NCBI GenBank assembly: GCA_009746045.1
Contig: RPFO01000189.1
Span: 607,748-628,747 of the forward strand
DNA length: 21,000 bases
Reading direction: 5' to 3'
Origin: Mesostigma viride
Taxonomy: Eukaryota > Streptophyta > Mesostigmatophyceae > Mesostigmatales > Mesostigmataceae
In this document: positions 1 to 11,153 of the stretch, in pieces
Layout of the letters: the number at the start of each line of letters is the position of its first letter
Numbering within the stretch: the first letter of the stretch is position 1
The notes under the pieces: generated by a model
Databases searched by the model: none
What the model saw: the letters and a program-made list of their open reading frames with translations, nothing else
What the model was told of the DNA's origin: nothing
Program-made: the position numbers and the translations under genes

Positions 1-1315
1 TCAACAACCAACAACCAACAACCAACAACCAACAACCAACAACAACAACCAACAACCAACAACCAACAACCAACAACCAACAACCAACAACCAACAACCA
101 ACAACCAACAACCAACAACCAACAACCAACAACCAACAACCAACAACCAACAACCAACAACCAACAACCAACAACCAACAACCAACAACCAACAACCAAC
201 AACCAACAACCAACAACCAACAAACCAACAACCAACAACCAACAACCAACAACCAACAACCAACAACCAACAACCAACAACCAACAACCAACAACCAACA
301 ACCAACAACCAACAACCAACAACCAACAACCAACAACCAACAACCAACAACCAACAACCAACAACCAACAACCAACAACCAACAACCAACAACCAACAAC
401 AACAACCAACAACCAACAACCAACAACCAACAACCAACAACCAACAACCAACAACCAACAACCAACAACCAACAACCAACAACCAACAACCAACAACCAA
501 CAACCAACAACCAACAACCAACAACCAACAACCAACAACCAACAACCAACAACCAACAACCAACAACCAACAACCAACAACCAACAACCAACAACCAACA
601 ACCAACAACCAACAACCAACAACCAACAACCAACAACCAACAACCAACAACCAACAACCAACAACCAACAACCAACAACCAACAACCAACAACCAACAAC
701 CAACAACCAACAACCAACAACCAACAACCAACAACCAACAACCAACAACCAACAACCAACAACCAACAACCAACAACCAACAACCAACAACCAACAACCA
801 ACAACCAACAACCAACAACCAACAACCAACAACCAACAACCAACAACCAACAACCAACAACCAACAACCAACAACCAACAACCAACAACCAACAACCAAC
901 AACCAACAACCAACAACCAACAACCAACAACCAACAACCAACAACCAACAACCAACAACCAACAACCAACAACCAACAACCAACAACCAACAACCAACAA
1001 CCAACAACCAACAACCAACAACCAACAACCAACAACCAACAACCAACAACCAACAACCAACAACCAACAACCAACAACCAACAACCAACAACCAACAACC
1101 AACAACCAACAACCAACAACCAACAACCAACAACCAACAACCAACAACCAACAACCAACAACCAACAACCAACAACCAACAACCAACAACCAACAACCAA
1201 CAACCAACAACCAACAACCAACAACCAACAACCAACAACCAACAACCAACAACCAACAACCAACAACCAACAACCAACAACCAACAACCAACAACCAGCA
1301 ACCAACAACCAACAA
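1..1315. repeat. Heptamer satellite, block 1: (CCAACAA)n
   Basis: Tandem CCAACAA units (TTGGTTG on the minus strand), about 187 copies, running off the left edge of the window. It is almost perfect. Visible exceptions are two 6-nt units lacking one C (43-48 and 400-405), one 8-nt unit near 217-224, and a single CCAGCAA unit at 1295-1301 followed by two CCAACAA units before block 2 starts. No stop codon occurs in any frame of the minus strand, so long open frames here carry no coding evidence. Confidence 0.98.
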
Positions 1316-4300
1316 CCAGCAACCAGCAACCAGCAACCAGCAACCAGCAACCAGCAACCAGCAACCAGCAACCAGCAACCAGCAACCAGCAACCAGCAAC
1401 CAGCAACCAGCAACCAGCAACCAGCAACCAGCAACCAGCAACCAGCAACCAGCAACCAGCAACCAGCAACCAGCAACCAGCAACCAGCAACCAGCAACCA
1501 GCAACCAGCAACCAGCAACCAGCAACCAGCAACCAGCAACCAGCAACCAGCAACCAGCAACCAGCAACCAGCAACCAGCAACCAGCAACCAGCAACCAGC
1601 AACCAGCAACCAGCAACCAGCAACCAGCAACCAGCAACCAGCAACCAGCAACCAGCAACCAGCAACCAGCAACCAGCAACCAGCAACCAGCAACCAGCAA
1701 CCAGCAACCAGCAACCAGCAACCAGCAACCAGCAACCAGCAACCAGCAACCAGCAACCAGCAACCAGCAACCAGCAACCAGCAACCAGCAACCAGCAACC
1801 AGCAACCAGCAACCAGCAACCAGCAACCAGCAACCAGCAACCAGCAACCAGCAACCAGCAACCAGCAACCAGCAACCAGCAACCAGCAACCAGCAACCAG
1901 CAACCAGCAACCAGCAACCAGCAACCAGCAACCAGCAACCAGCAACCAGCAACCAGCAACCAGCAACCAGCAACCAGCAACCAGCAACCAGCAACCAGCA
2001 ACCAGCAACCAGCAACCAGCAACCAGCAACCAGCAACCAGCAACCAGCAACCAGCAACCAGCAACCAGCAACCAGCAACCAGCAACCAGCAACCAGCAAC
2101 CAGCAACCAGCAACCAGCAACCAGCAACCAGCAACCAGCAACCAGCAACCAGCAACCAGCAACCAGCAACCAGCAACCAGCAACCAGCAACCAGCAACCA
2201 GCAACCAGCAACCAGCAACCAGCAACCAGCAACCAGCAACCAGCAACCAGCAACCAGCAACCAGCAACCAGCAACCAGCAACCAGCAACCAGCAACCAGC
2301 AACCAGCAACCAGCAACCAGCAACCAGCAACCAGCAACCAGCAACCAGCAACCAGCAACCAGCAACCAGCAACCAGCAACCAGCAACCAGCAACCAGCAA
2401 CCAGCAACCAGCAACCAGCAACCAGCAACCAGCAACCAGCAACCAGCAACCAGCAACCAGCAACCAGCAACCAGCAACCAGCAACCAGCAACCAGCAACC
2501 AGCAACCAGCAACCAGCAACCAGCAACCAGCAACCAGCAACCAGCAACCAGCAACCAGCAACCAGCAACCAGCAACCAGCAACCAGCAACCAGCAACCAG
2601 CAACCAGCAACCAGCAACCAGCAACCAGCAACCAGCAACCAGCAACCAGCAACCAGCAACCAGCAACCAGCAACCAGCAACCAGCAACCAGCAACCAGCA
2701 ACCAGCAACCAGCAACCAGCAACCAGCAACCAGCAACCAGCAACCAGCAACCAGCAACCAGCAACCAGCAACCAGCAACCAGCAACCAGCAACCAGCAAC
2801 CAGCAACCAGCAACCAGCAACCAGCAACCAGCAACCAGCAACCAGCAACCAGCAACCAGCAACCAGCAACCAGCAACCAGCAACCAGCAACCAGCAACCA
2901 GCAACCAGCAACCAGCAACCAGCAACCAGCAACCAGCAACCAGCAACCAGCAACCAGCAACCAGCAACCAGCAACCAGCAACCAGCAACCAGCAACCAGC
3001 AACCAGCAACCAGCAACCAGCAACCAGCAACCAGCAACCAGCAACCAGCAACCAGCAACCAGCAACCAGCAACCAGCAACCAGCAACCAGCAACCAGCAA
3101 CCAGCAACCAGCAACCAGCAACCAGCAACCAGCAACCAGCAACCAGCAACCAGCAACCAGCAACCAGCAACCAGCAACCAGCAACCAGCAACCAGCAACC
3201 AGCAACCAGCAACCAGCAACCAGCAACCAGCAACCAGCAACCAGCAACCAGCAACCAGCAACCAGCAACCAGCAACCAGCAACCAGCAACCAGCAACCAG
3301 CAACCAGCAACCAGCAACCAGCAACCAGCAACCAGCAACCAGCAACCAGCAACCAGCAACCAGCAACCAGCAACCAGCAACCAGCAACCAGCAACCAGCA
3401 ACCAGCAACCAGCAACCAGCAACCAGCAACCAGCAACCAGCAACCAGCAACCAGCAACCAGCAACCAGCAACCAGCAACCAGCAACCAGCAACCAGCAAC
3501 CAGCAACCAGCAACCAGCAACCAGCAACCAGCAACCAGCAACCAGCAACCAGCAACCAGCAACCAGCAACCAGCAACCAGCAACCAGCAACCAGCAACCA
3601 GCAACCAGCAACCAGCAACCAGCAACCAGCAACCAGCAACCAGCAACCAGCAACCAGCAACCAGCAACCAGCAACCAGCAACCAGCAACCAGCAACCAGC
3701 AACCAGCAACCAGCAACCAGCAACCAGCAACCAGCAACCAGCAACCAGCAACCAGCAACCAGCAACCAGCAACCAGCAACCAGCAACCAGCAACCAGCAA
3801 CCAGCAACCAGCAACCAGCAACCAGCAACCAGCAACCAGCAACCAGCAACCAGCAACCAGCAACCAGCAACCAGCAACCAGCAACCAGCAACCAGCAACC
3901 AGCAACCAGCAACCAGCAACCAGCAACCAGCAACCAGCAACCAGCAACCAGCAACCAGCAACCAGCAACCAGCAACCAGCAACCAGCAACCAGCAACCAG
4001 CAACCAGCAACCAGCAACCAGCAACCAGCAACCAGCAACCAGCAACCAGCAACCAGCAACCAGCAACCAGCAACCAGCAACCAGCAACCAGCAACCAGCA
4101 ACCAGCAACCAGCAACCAGCAACCAGCAACCAGCAACCAGCAACCAGCAACCAGCAACCAGCAACCAGCAACCAGCAACCAGCAACCAGCAACCAGCAAC
4201 CAGCAACCAGCAACCAGCAACCAGCAACCAGCAACCAGCAACCAGCAACCAGCAACCAGCAACCAGCAACCAGCAACCAGCAACCAGCAACCAGCAACCA

Positions 4301-5445
4301 GCAACCAGCAACCAGCAACCAGCAACCAGCAACCAGCAACCAGCAACCAGCAACCAGCAACCAGCAACCAGCAACCAGCAACCAGCAACCAGCAACCAGC
4401 AACCAGCAACCAGCAACCAGCAACCAGCAACCAGCAACCAGCAACCAGCAACCAGCAACCAGCAACCAGCAACCAGCAACCAGCAACCAGCAACCAGCAA
4501 CCAGCAACCAGCAACCAGCAACCAGCAACCAGCAACCAGCAACCAGCAACCAGCAACCAGCAACCAGCAACCAGCAACCAGCAACCAGCAACCAGCAACC
4601 AGCAACCAGCAACCAGCAACCAGCAACCAGCAACCAGCAACCAGCAACCAGCAACCAGCAACCAGCAACCAGCAACCAGCAACCAGCAACCAGCAACCAG
4701 CAACCAGCAACCAGCAACCAGCAACCAGCAACCAGCAACCAGCAACCAGCAACCAGCAACCAGCAACCAGCAACCAGCAACCAGCAACCAGCAACCAGCA
4801 ACCAGCAACCAGCAACCAGCAACCAGCAACCAGCAACCAGCAACCAGCAACCAGCAACCAGCAACCAGCAACCAGCAACCAGCAACCAGCAACCAGCAAC
4901 CAGCAACCAGCAACCAGCAACCAGCAACCAGCAACCAGCAACCAGCAACCAGCAACCAGCAACCAGCAACCAGCAACCAGCAACCAGCAACCAGCAACCA
5001 GCAACCAGCAACCAGCAACCAGCAACCAGCAACCAGCAACCAGCAACCAGCAACCAGCAACCAGCAACCAGCAACCAGCAACCAGCAACCAGCAACCAGC
5101 AACCAGCAACCAGCAACCAGCAACCAGCAACCAGCAACCAGCAACCAGCAACCAGCAACCAGCAACCAGCAACCAGCAACCAGCAACCAGCAACCAGCAA
5201 CCAGCAACCAGCAACCAGCAACCAGCAACCAGCAACCAGCAACCAGCAACCAGCAACCAGCAACCAGCAACCAGCAACCAGCAACCAGCAACCAGCAACC
5301 AGCAACCAGCAACCAGCAACCAGCAACCAGCAACCAGCAACCAGCAACCAGCAACCAGCAACCAGCAACCAGCAACCAGCAACCAGCAACCAGCAACCAG
5401 CAACCAGCAACCAGCAACCAGCAACCAGCAACCAGCAACCAGCAA
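1316..5445. repeat. Heptamer satellite, block 2: (CCAGCAA)590
   Basis: 4,130 bp of CCAGCAA units, which is exactly 590 times 7. I saw no substitution or length change while reading through it. It differs from block 1 by one transition (A to G at unit position 4). Such homogeneity over 4 kb implies recent amplification or continuing homogenisation. The exact copy number in an assembly of such a repeat should be treated with caution. Confidence 0.97.
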
Positions 5446-7370
5446 CCAACAACCAACAACCAACAACCAACAACCAACAACCAACAACCAACAACCAACA
5501 ACCAACAACCAACAACCAACAACCAACAACCAACAACCAACAACCAACAACCAACAACCAACAACCAACAACCAACAACCAACAACCAACAACCAACAAC
5601 CAACAACCAACAACCAACAACCAACAACCAACAACCAACAACCAACAACCAACAACCAACAACCAACAACCAACAACCAACAACCAACAACCAACAACCA
5701 ACAACCAACAACCAACAACCAACAACCAACAACCAACAACCAACAACCAACAACCAACAACCAACAACCAACAACCAACAACCAACAACCAACAACCAAC
5801 AACCAACAACCAACAACCAACAACCAACAACCAACAACCAACAACCAACAACCAACAACCAACAACCAACAACCAACAACCAACAACCAACAACCAACAA
5901 CCAACAACCAACAACCAACAACCAACAACCAACAACCAACAACCAACAACCAACAACCAACAACCAACAACCAACAACCAACAACCAACAACCAACAACC
6001 AACAACCAACAACCAACAACCAACAACCAACAACCAACAACCAACAACCAACAACCAACAACCAACAACCAACAACCAACAACCAACAACCAACAACCAA
6101 CAACCAACAACCAACAACCAACAACCAACAACCAACAACCAACAACCAACAACCAACAACCAACAACCAACAACCAACAACCAACAACCAACAACCAACA
6201 ACCAACAACCAACAACCAACAACCAACAACCAACAACCAACAACCAACAACCAACAACCAACAACCAACAACCAACAACCAACAACCAACAACCAACAAC
6301 CAACAACCAACAACCAACAACCAACAACCAACAACCAACAACCAACAACCAACAACCAACAACCAACAACCAACAACCAACAACCAACAACCAACAACCA
6401 ACAACCAACAACCAACAACCAACAACCAACAACCAACAACCAACAACCAACAACCAACAACCAACAACCAACAACCAACAACCAACAACCAACAACCAAC
6501 AACCAACAACCAACAACCAACAACCAACAACCAACAACCAACAACCAACAACCAACAACCAACAACCAACAACCAACAACCAACAACCAACAACCAACAA
6601 CCAACAACCAACAACCAACAACCAACAACCAACAACCAACAACCAACAACCAACAACCAACAACCAACAACCAACAACCAACAACCAACAACCAACAACC
6701 AACAACCAACAACCAACAACCAACAACCAACAACCAACAACCAACAACCAACAACCAACAACCAACAACCAACAACCAACAACCAACAACCAACAACCAA
6801 CAACCAACAACCAACAACCAACAACCAACAACCAACAACCAACAACCAACAACCAACAACCAACAACCAACAACCAACAACCAACAACCAACAACCAACA
6901 ACCAACAACCAACAACCAACAACCAACAACCAACAACCAACAACCAACAACCAACAACCAACAACCAACAACCAACAACCAACAACCAACAACCAACAAC
7001 CAACAACCAACAACCAACAACCAACAACCAACAACCAACAACCAACAACCAACAACCAACAACCAACAACCAACAACCAACAACCAACAACCAACAACCA
7101 ACAACCAACAACCAACAACCAACAACCAACAACCAACAACCAACAACCAACAACCAACAACCAACAACCAACAACCAACAACCAACAACCAACAACCAAC
7201 AACCAACAACCAACAACCAACAACCAACAACCAACAACCAACAACCAACAACCAACAACCAACAACCAACAACCAACAACCAACAACCAACAACCAACAA
7301 CCAACAACCAACAACCAACAACCAACAACCAACAACCAACAACCAACAACCAACAACCAACAACCAACAA
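5446..7370. repeat. Heptamer satellite, block 3: (CCAACAA)275
   Basis: 1,925 bp of CCAACAA units (275 times 7), in phase with block 2 and identical in unit sequence to block 1. The block 2/3 boundary is abrupt, with no mixing of variants. Blocks 1 to 3 therefore read A-B-A, as if the CCAGCAA block expanded inside an older CCAACAA array. Confidence 0.97.
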
Positions 7371-7420
7371 CCAACCACCAACCACCAACCACCAACAGAC
7401 CAACGACCAACGACCAACGA
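7371..7420. repeat. Heptamer satellite, junction with rare unit variants
   Basis: A 50-bp transition: three CCAACCA units (7371-7391), one irregular 8-nt unit (7392-7399), then three CCAACGA units (7400-7420). CCAACGA is one substitution from CCAACAA, from CCAGCGA and from CCCACGA, so it links all the flanking blocks. It is the only place where several unit types sit together, and may preserve an older state of the array. Confidence 0.93.
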
Positions 7421-7917
7421 CCAGCGACCAGCGACCAGCGACCAGCGACCAGCGACCAGCGACCAGCGACCAGCGACCAGCGACCAGCGACCAGCGACCA
7501 GCGACCAGCGACCAGCGACCAGCGACCAGCGACCAGCGACCAGCGACCAGCGACCAGCGACCAGCGACCAGCGACCAGCGACCAGCGACCAGCGACCAGC
7601 GACCAGCGACCAGCGACCAGCGACCAGCGACCAGCGACCAGCGACCAGCGACCAGCGACCAGCGACCAGCGACCAGCGACCAGCGACCAGCGACCAGCGA
7701 CCAGCGACCAGCGACCAGCGACCAGCGACCAGCGACCAGCGACCAGCGACCAGCGACCAGCGACCAGCGACCAGCGACCAGCGACCAGCGACCAGCGACC
7801 AGCGACCAGCGACCAGCGACCAGCGACCAGCGACCAGCGACCAGCGACCAGCGACCAGCGACCAGCGACCAGCGACCAGCGACCAGCGACCAGCGACCAG
7901 CGACCAGCGACCAGCGA
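7421..7917. repeat. Heptamer satellite, block 4: (CCAGCGA)71
   Basis: 497 bp of CCAGCGA units (71 times 7). Unlike blocks 1-3, each unit carries a CpG. CCAGCGA and the CCAGCAA of block 2 differ by a CpG-to-CpA transition. Confidence 0.97.
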
Positions 7918-8155
7918 CCCACGACCCACGACCCACGACCCACGACCCACGACCCACGACCCACGACCCACGACCCACGACCCACGACCCACGACCCACG
8001 ACCCACGACCCACGACCCACGACCCACGACCCACGACCCACGACCCACGACCCACGACCCACGACCCACGACCCACGACCCACGACCCACGACCCACGAC
8101 CCACGACCCACGACCCACGACCCACGACCCACGACCCACGACCCACGACCCACGA
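7918..8155. repeat. Heptamer satellite, block 5: (CCCACGA)34
   Basis: 238 bp of CCCACGA units (34 times 7), ending at 8155 next to AT-rich unique sequence. On the minus strand the unit reads TCGTGGG, giving GGG tracts separated by four bases throughout. That fits the G3N1-7 pattern for three-tetrad G-quadruplexes and has the same G3N4 spacing as plant-type telomere DNA (TTTAGGG), though the sequence is not telomeric. Confidence 0.97.
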
Positions 8156-8439
8156 CCAAGGCACAAAGAGAAGTGGTAAAGGAGATTTAAAAAATAAGTT
8201 AAAATAGTTAAAATAAAAAATAACAAATAATCATAACAATCAAATGATCAGAATAATATTGATAGAAATAATAATAATTGAAAGAACTAATAATGCTAAT
8301 GAATAAATAAAATGATAATAGTAGGACACAGCCAGTAATGTACATGATGATAAGAAATGGTTGAATAGGTATGTATAAGAATAACAAGAAGAAAAAATAA
8401 ACGGAAAAAAATAAATAAAAGAAAATGAGGCATACTTAC
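8156..8439. other. AT-rich stretch next to the satellite
   Basis: About 280 bp rich in A and T, with many short A runs and ATAA/AATAAT words, very unlike the C-rich array to its left and the mixed sequence to its right. I see no gene in it. If the candidate minus-strand exon at 8440-8563 is real, this would be the 5' part of its intron, since a GTAAGT donor lies at 8439-8434 on the minus strand. Confidence 0.6.
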
Positions 8440-8563
8440 TGACAAGGGTCCACAGGATGAGCTCCACCGCCACCGAATGTCGAGGCGCTGCCGAGAGATC
8501 AGTAGACCCTGATGCAGTCTTCAATATAGACGCTGCCCTGCCCGTGATCAGAAGATGCGGCAT
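8440..8563 (-). CDS. Candidate first coding exon of an unrecognised gene
   Basis: Not recognised. On the minus strand an ATG at 8563-8561 opens a frame of 41 codons plus one base (starting MPHLLITGR). It stops at a strong 5' splice site, TCA|GTAAGT, with the donor GT at 8439-8438. Base composition changes sharply at this donor, from mixed sequence in the candidate exon to AT-rich sequence beyond, which fits an exon-intron border. The downstream exon would have to lie past the AT-rich stretch, and so within or beyond the heptamer satellite and outside this window. No domain, signal peptide or membrane segment is evident. A chance ATG frame ending near a chance donor is equally possible. Confidence 0.25.
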
Positions 8564-10246
8564 GTCGTCGTACTGTACTAGCGATCTCCGCCGTAACCAG
8601 ACGTCTGCGTCCAGCTGCAGGCACGGGTAAGATCATGTGACCAGCTCACGCTAGTGAGTTCAGTCGATCGGAGGGTCGGCTGGACTCACATGTACTGTCC
8701 ATCATGCACGCAGGTTATTAGCTTAGAGCTAGACCGGTATGTAGTATAGACCGGTAGGTATGTGTGCTCCACCCGGCCCATCCATCCACCCATCGGGTCT
8801 AATACACCCTGACTCCCCAACGGGAACACAATCAGTTAGTGAATTATTAGCTAGCTGGCCGGCCGGGGTTAGGTAATTTTTGTTAACTAGTACGGCTGGC
8901 ACAACATGCGCATGCACAAGCCGGACCGCGCGCGCGCCGAACACGATCGAGTAATGCAGACAGCGTCTAACTCGATCAAGTAATATGACAACCTTTACTA
9001 ACTCTTCTAACGTCTTCGACATGATCAAACAATCACCATCATTGATGAAAGCTGGCTTAGTGTAGGGGCTAGCTACTTCAGCTAGCTAGTACGAGGGACG
9101 TACACACTGATCAAGTATACATTTATGAAGCCGACAAATCATGCATAACAAGAGATACCACGACAAAATAACGACAGTCGCGGGCATGGGACAGTACCCC
9201 ACACCGCGGAATCAATATATAGATATCTTACGTGATCACGCGCGCGGCCAAATTTTAACGAGGAATTAAAGAACAAACGGCAAACTTTCAAGGCATGCGC
9301 ATGCGCAGCCTCCGGCGCCCGGCTTAGCACAAGCTGTACAACAAGTGCTAGCAGCCTTGCAAGTGCACATGCCGCGATGCTCGCACATTGGAGTGCTTCA
9401 GCTAGTCACGCTGCGGCCGGGTTGTGGCGTGATTATAAATTACGTGCGTGCGTACATTGCAAGTCACGGATACGACGTACCGCGCCCGACGTCGCGGTAC
9501 CGCTGCCCGATCGATCGATCGATCAGTCATCCCGCCGGCCGCGCCGGCATGCAGAAAACACCGAACCCGCGGCCGTTAATGACGTCGACGTCGCTTCGAG
9601 AATCATGATCGGGGCTCGGGCAAGACACTGATCGTCATTCAATTACTTCTATTATTGCAGGTATAATTGCCTAGTTGTACATGTGCGCAATGGATCGGAT
9701 ACACAATGCACGCATGCATATGCACACCCAATGGCGCGGCTGATCGTGACGAATGATAAGTTTCATCAGGGAACCCGAACCTGCGCGGCCACGCCCGCGC
9801 TGGTATCGGAATAAAAAACCCGAACCACAACAACGGTGCATTGTGCACACAATTTTCAGGGCGTCCACGGGTCACATCGTGTACCTAAGCAAGAAGATGA
9901 ATCATCACATCCCAATAATAACAAAATCCAGAGATGTGACATCCAGAATTCAGAGTTCAGAGACTCGATCCATGGATGTGTTCAGTACATGTGAGTGAAA
10001 ATGTACGGCGCCGTCGGCGCGGGGAAGAGGTTTGGAGGTATTGGCATGCCAACTTCCGCAAGGCTACCGTTATGTAGTTCTTCAACTTCTTCAATTCTAA
10101 AATTCGCCGATCAGGATTCCCTCACGTACAGGCATGCATGGCGTTTCCCGACTTCTCGTCCGATGTGACGGATATATCCGGTATCGAAACCGTTGAGAAG
10201 AGTTGACTTGAGTTTTATCCCGCGCCGGTGTACCGACAGGGGTATT
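8564..10246. other. Region with no supportable gene
   Basis: About 1.7 kb of moderate-GC sequence with only short open frames on both strands (all under 100 codons). None looks like a known family, and none has a convincing pair of splice sites. It contains short palindromic runs such as the GATC repeat near 9508-9523 and GGCCGGCC near 8858, with nothing above background that I can interpret. It may hold a promoter or 5' region for the minus-strand exon at 8440-8563, but I see no clear core-promoter element. Confidence 0.5.
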
Positions 10247-10374
10247 ACCAGTGGATCCTGCCCATGTGCGGCGTGAGATTTTTTTTCGGGGAAATGGATA
10301 TATTTACTATTCAATTAAGAGACCATTGTGCGGCGTGTGATTCAACTAATTATAACTGACTAACCAGTGGATCC
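10247..10374. repeat. Short direct-repeat pair bounding a G-rich motif
   Basis: ACCAGTGGATCC occurs at 10247-10258 and again at 10363-10374, 116 bp apart. Each copy lies near a form of the TGTGCGGCGTG motif (10259-10275 and about 10322-10338). It looks like a degenerate local duplication or the remnant of a small element. Confidence 0.6.
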
Positions 10375-10515
10375 ATTGACTGGTCCTGCCTTACTGTACA
10401 TGTATCTGTATGATGGGGGTATCGACCGAGTGGTGCTTGTGTCATGGGCTCATGGCATTGTCCCTACACATTAAGAAACATACATATGCAAGAGATTGTA
10501 GTTAGGTACCATACC

Positions 10516-10526
10516 GGATTCGAACC
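10516..10526 (-). promoter_or_regulatory. RNA polymerase III B-box match
   Basis: The minus strand reads GGTTCGAATCC, an exact match to the tRNA T-arm/B-box consensus GGTTCGANTCC. The flanking bases form a T-stem with one mismatch. I could not fold a full tRNA: no convincing D-arm, anticodon arm or paired acceptor stem lies upstream on that strand. It could be a tRNA-derived SINE or tRNA relic, or chance. Confidence 0.3.
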
Positions 10527-10674
10527 CAGGATATGACATCACATTCGCCGTTGCCGGTGTTTCCAGACCCTGACATTGTGCTGACAGGCCCGGTTCGACC
10601 TAGGCGTGGAAGTCCGTTGTTGGTGTTGTTGTTGCCCACGCTGCAATGGGCAGCAGAGAAGTGGCGCGGTCTAC

Positions 10675-11080
10675 ATCAAGAAACGAAGGGACCATCCGAA
10701 AAGTATGGTTGTGCTGAAGTCAATCACATTCGATATCAGGTAGGTGCCCTCGTGGTCGCCACCTGTCCTTCTCCCCTCTACCAACTGGACCAAAGTCCCC
10801 TTCGTCAGATATTCTGCATCGCCGACGGAATCGAAAGTACCCTTTGTCGGATATTCTGCATCTCCGACGGACCAAGAAACGGATCAAGAAACGAAGGGAC
10901 CATCCGAAAAGTATGGTTGTGCTGAAGTCAATCACATTCGATATCAGGTAGGTGCCCTCGTGGTCGCCACCTGTCCTTCTCCCCTCTACCAACTGGACCA
11001 AAGTCCCCCTCGTCGGATATTCTGCATCGCCGACGGAATCAAAAGTACCCTTTGTCGGAGATTCTGCATCTCCGACGGAC
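10675..11080. repeat. 208-bp tandem duplication
   Basis: Two adjacent copies, 10675-10882 and 10883-11080, with a period of 208 bp. They differ by only a few substitutions (for example TCAGATATT in copy 1 against TCGGATATT in copy 2). Each copy also contains an internal degenerate duplication of about 45 bp around a TCGG-ATATTCTGCATC word. Open frames run through it on both strands, but they repeat the same peptide and look like by-products of the duplication. The low divergence indicates a fairly recent event. Confidence 0.9.
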
Positions 11081-11083
11081 CTT

Positions 11084-11086
<3 letters not shown>

Positions 11087-11114
<28 letters not shown>
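11087..11114. repeat. (TTG)n microsatellite
   Basis: About nine TTG units, directly before the CCCACGCCGCACATGGGCAG copy at 11115. A shorter, interrupted TTG-rich run stands at the same relative place before the related copy near 10637. The microsatellite is therefore part of the duplicated element. Confidence 0.9.
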
Positions 11115-11153
11115 CCCACGCCGCACATGGGCAGCAGAGAATCTAGTGAGATT

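Larger units (their letters stand above)
10259..11141. repeat. Four-copy motif in both orientations (possible MITE-like termini)
   Basis: The 17-mer TGCCCATGTGCGGCGTG at 10259-10275 has an exact inverted copy at 11117-11133. A second degenerate copy in the first orientation is at about 10322-10338. A second copy in the opposite orientation is at about 10637-10662, where the similarity to 11115-11141 continues through a shared GGGCAGCAGAGAA. The layout (two copies one way, two the other, with simple repeats and duplications between) suggests nested or rearranged non-autonomous transposons. No transposase frame is visible between them, and no clear target-site duplication was found. Confidence 0.5.

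Noticed and set aside
1-8155. Telomeric array
   Set aside because: The 7-bp period and G3N4 spacing of the last block resemble plant-type telomeres, but no unit is TTTAGGG or another known telomere repeat, and gene-bearing unique DNA follows without a chromosome end in view. A subtelomeric location is not excluded.
1-8226. A 2,741-codon minus-strand open frame made of WLLVVGC-type repeats
   Set aside because: It is the automatic translation of 7-bp repeats whose seven codons happen to include no stop. Any 7-bp repeat reads the same in all frames, and the plus-strand frames of the array are free of stops too. It has no non-repeat domain, and its N-terminus comes from the AT-rich flank.
9753-9998. 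An 81-codon plus-strand frame ending at a GTGAGT donor-like site
   Set aside because: No recognisable domain, overlapping frames on the other strand, and no acceptor or exon that continues it convincingly.
10001-10168. Walker A-like word GAVGAGK near the start of a short plus-strand frame
   Set aside because: The following residue is Arg where Ser or Thr is expected, the frame is only about 55 codons, and no Walker B or other NTPase feature follows.
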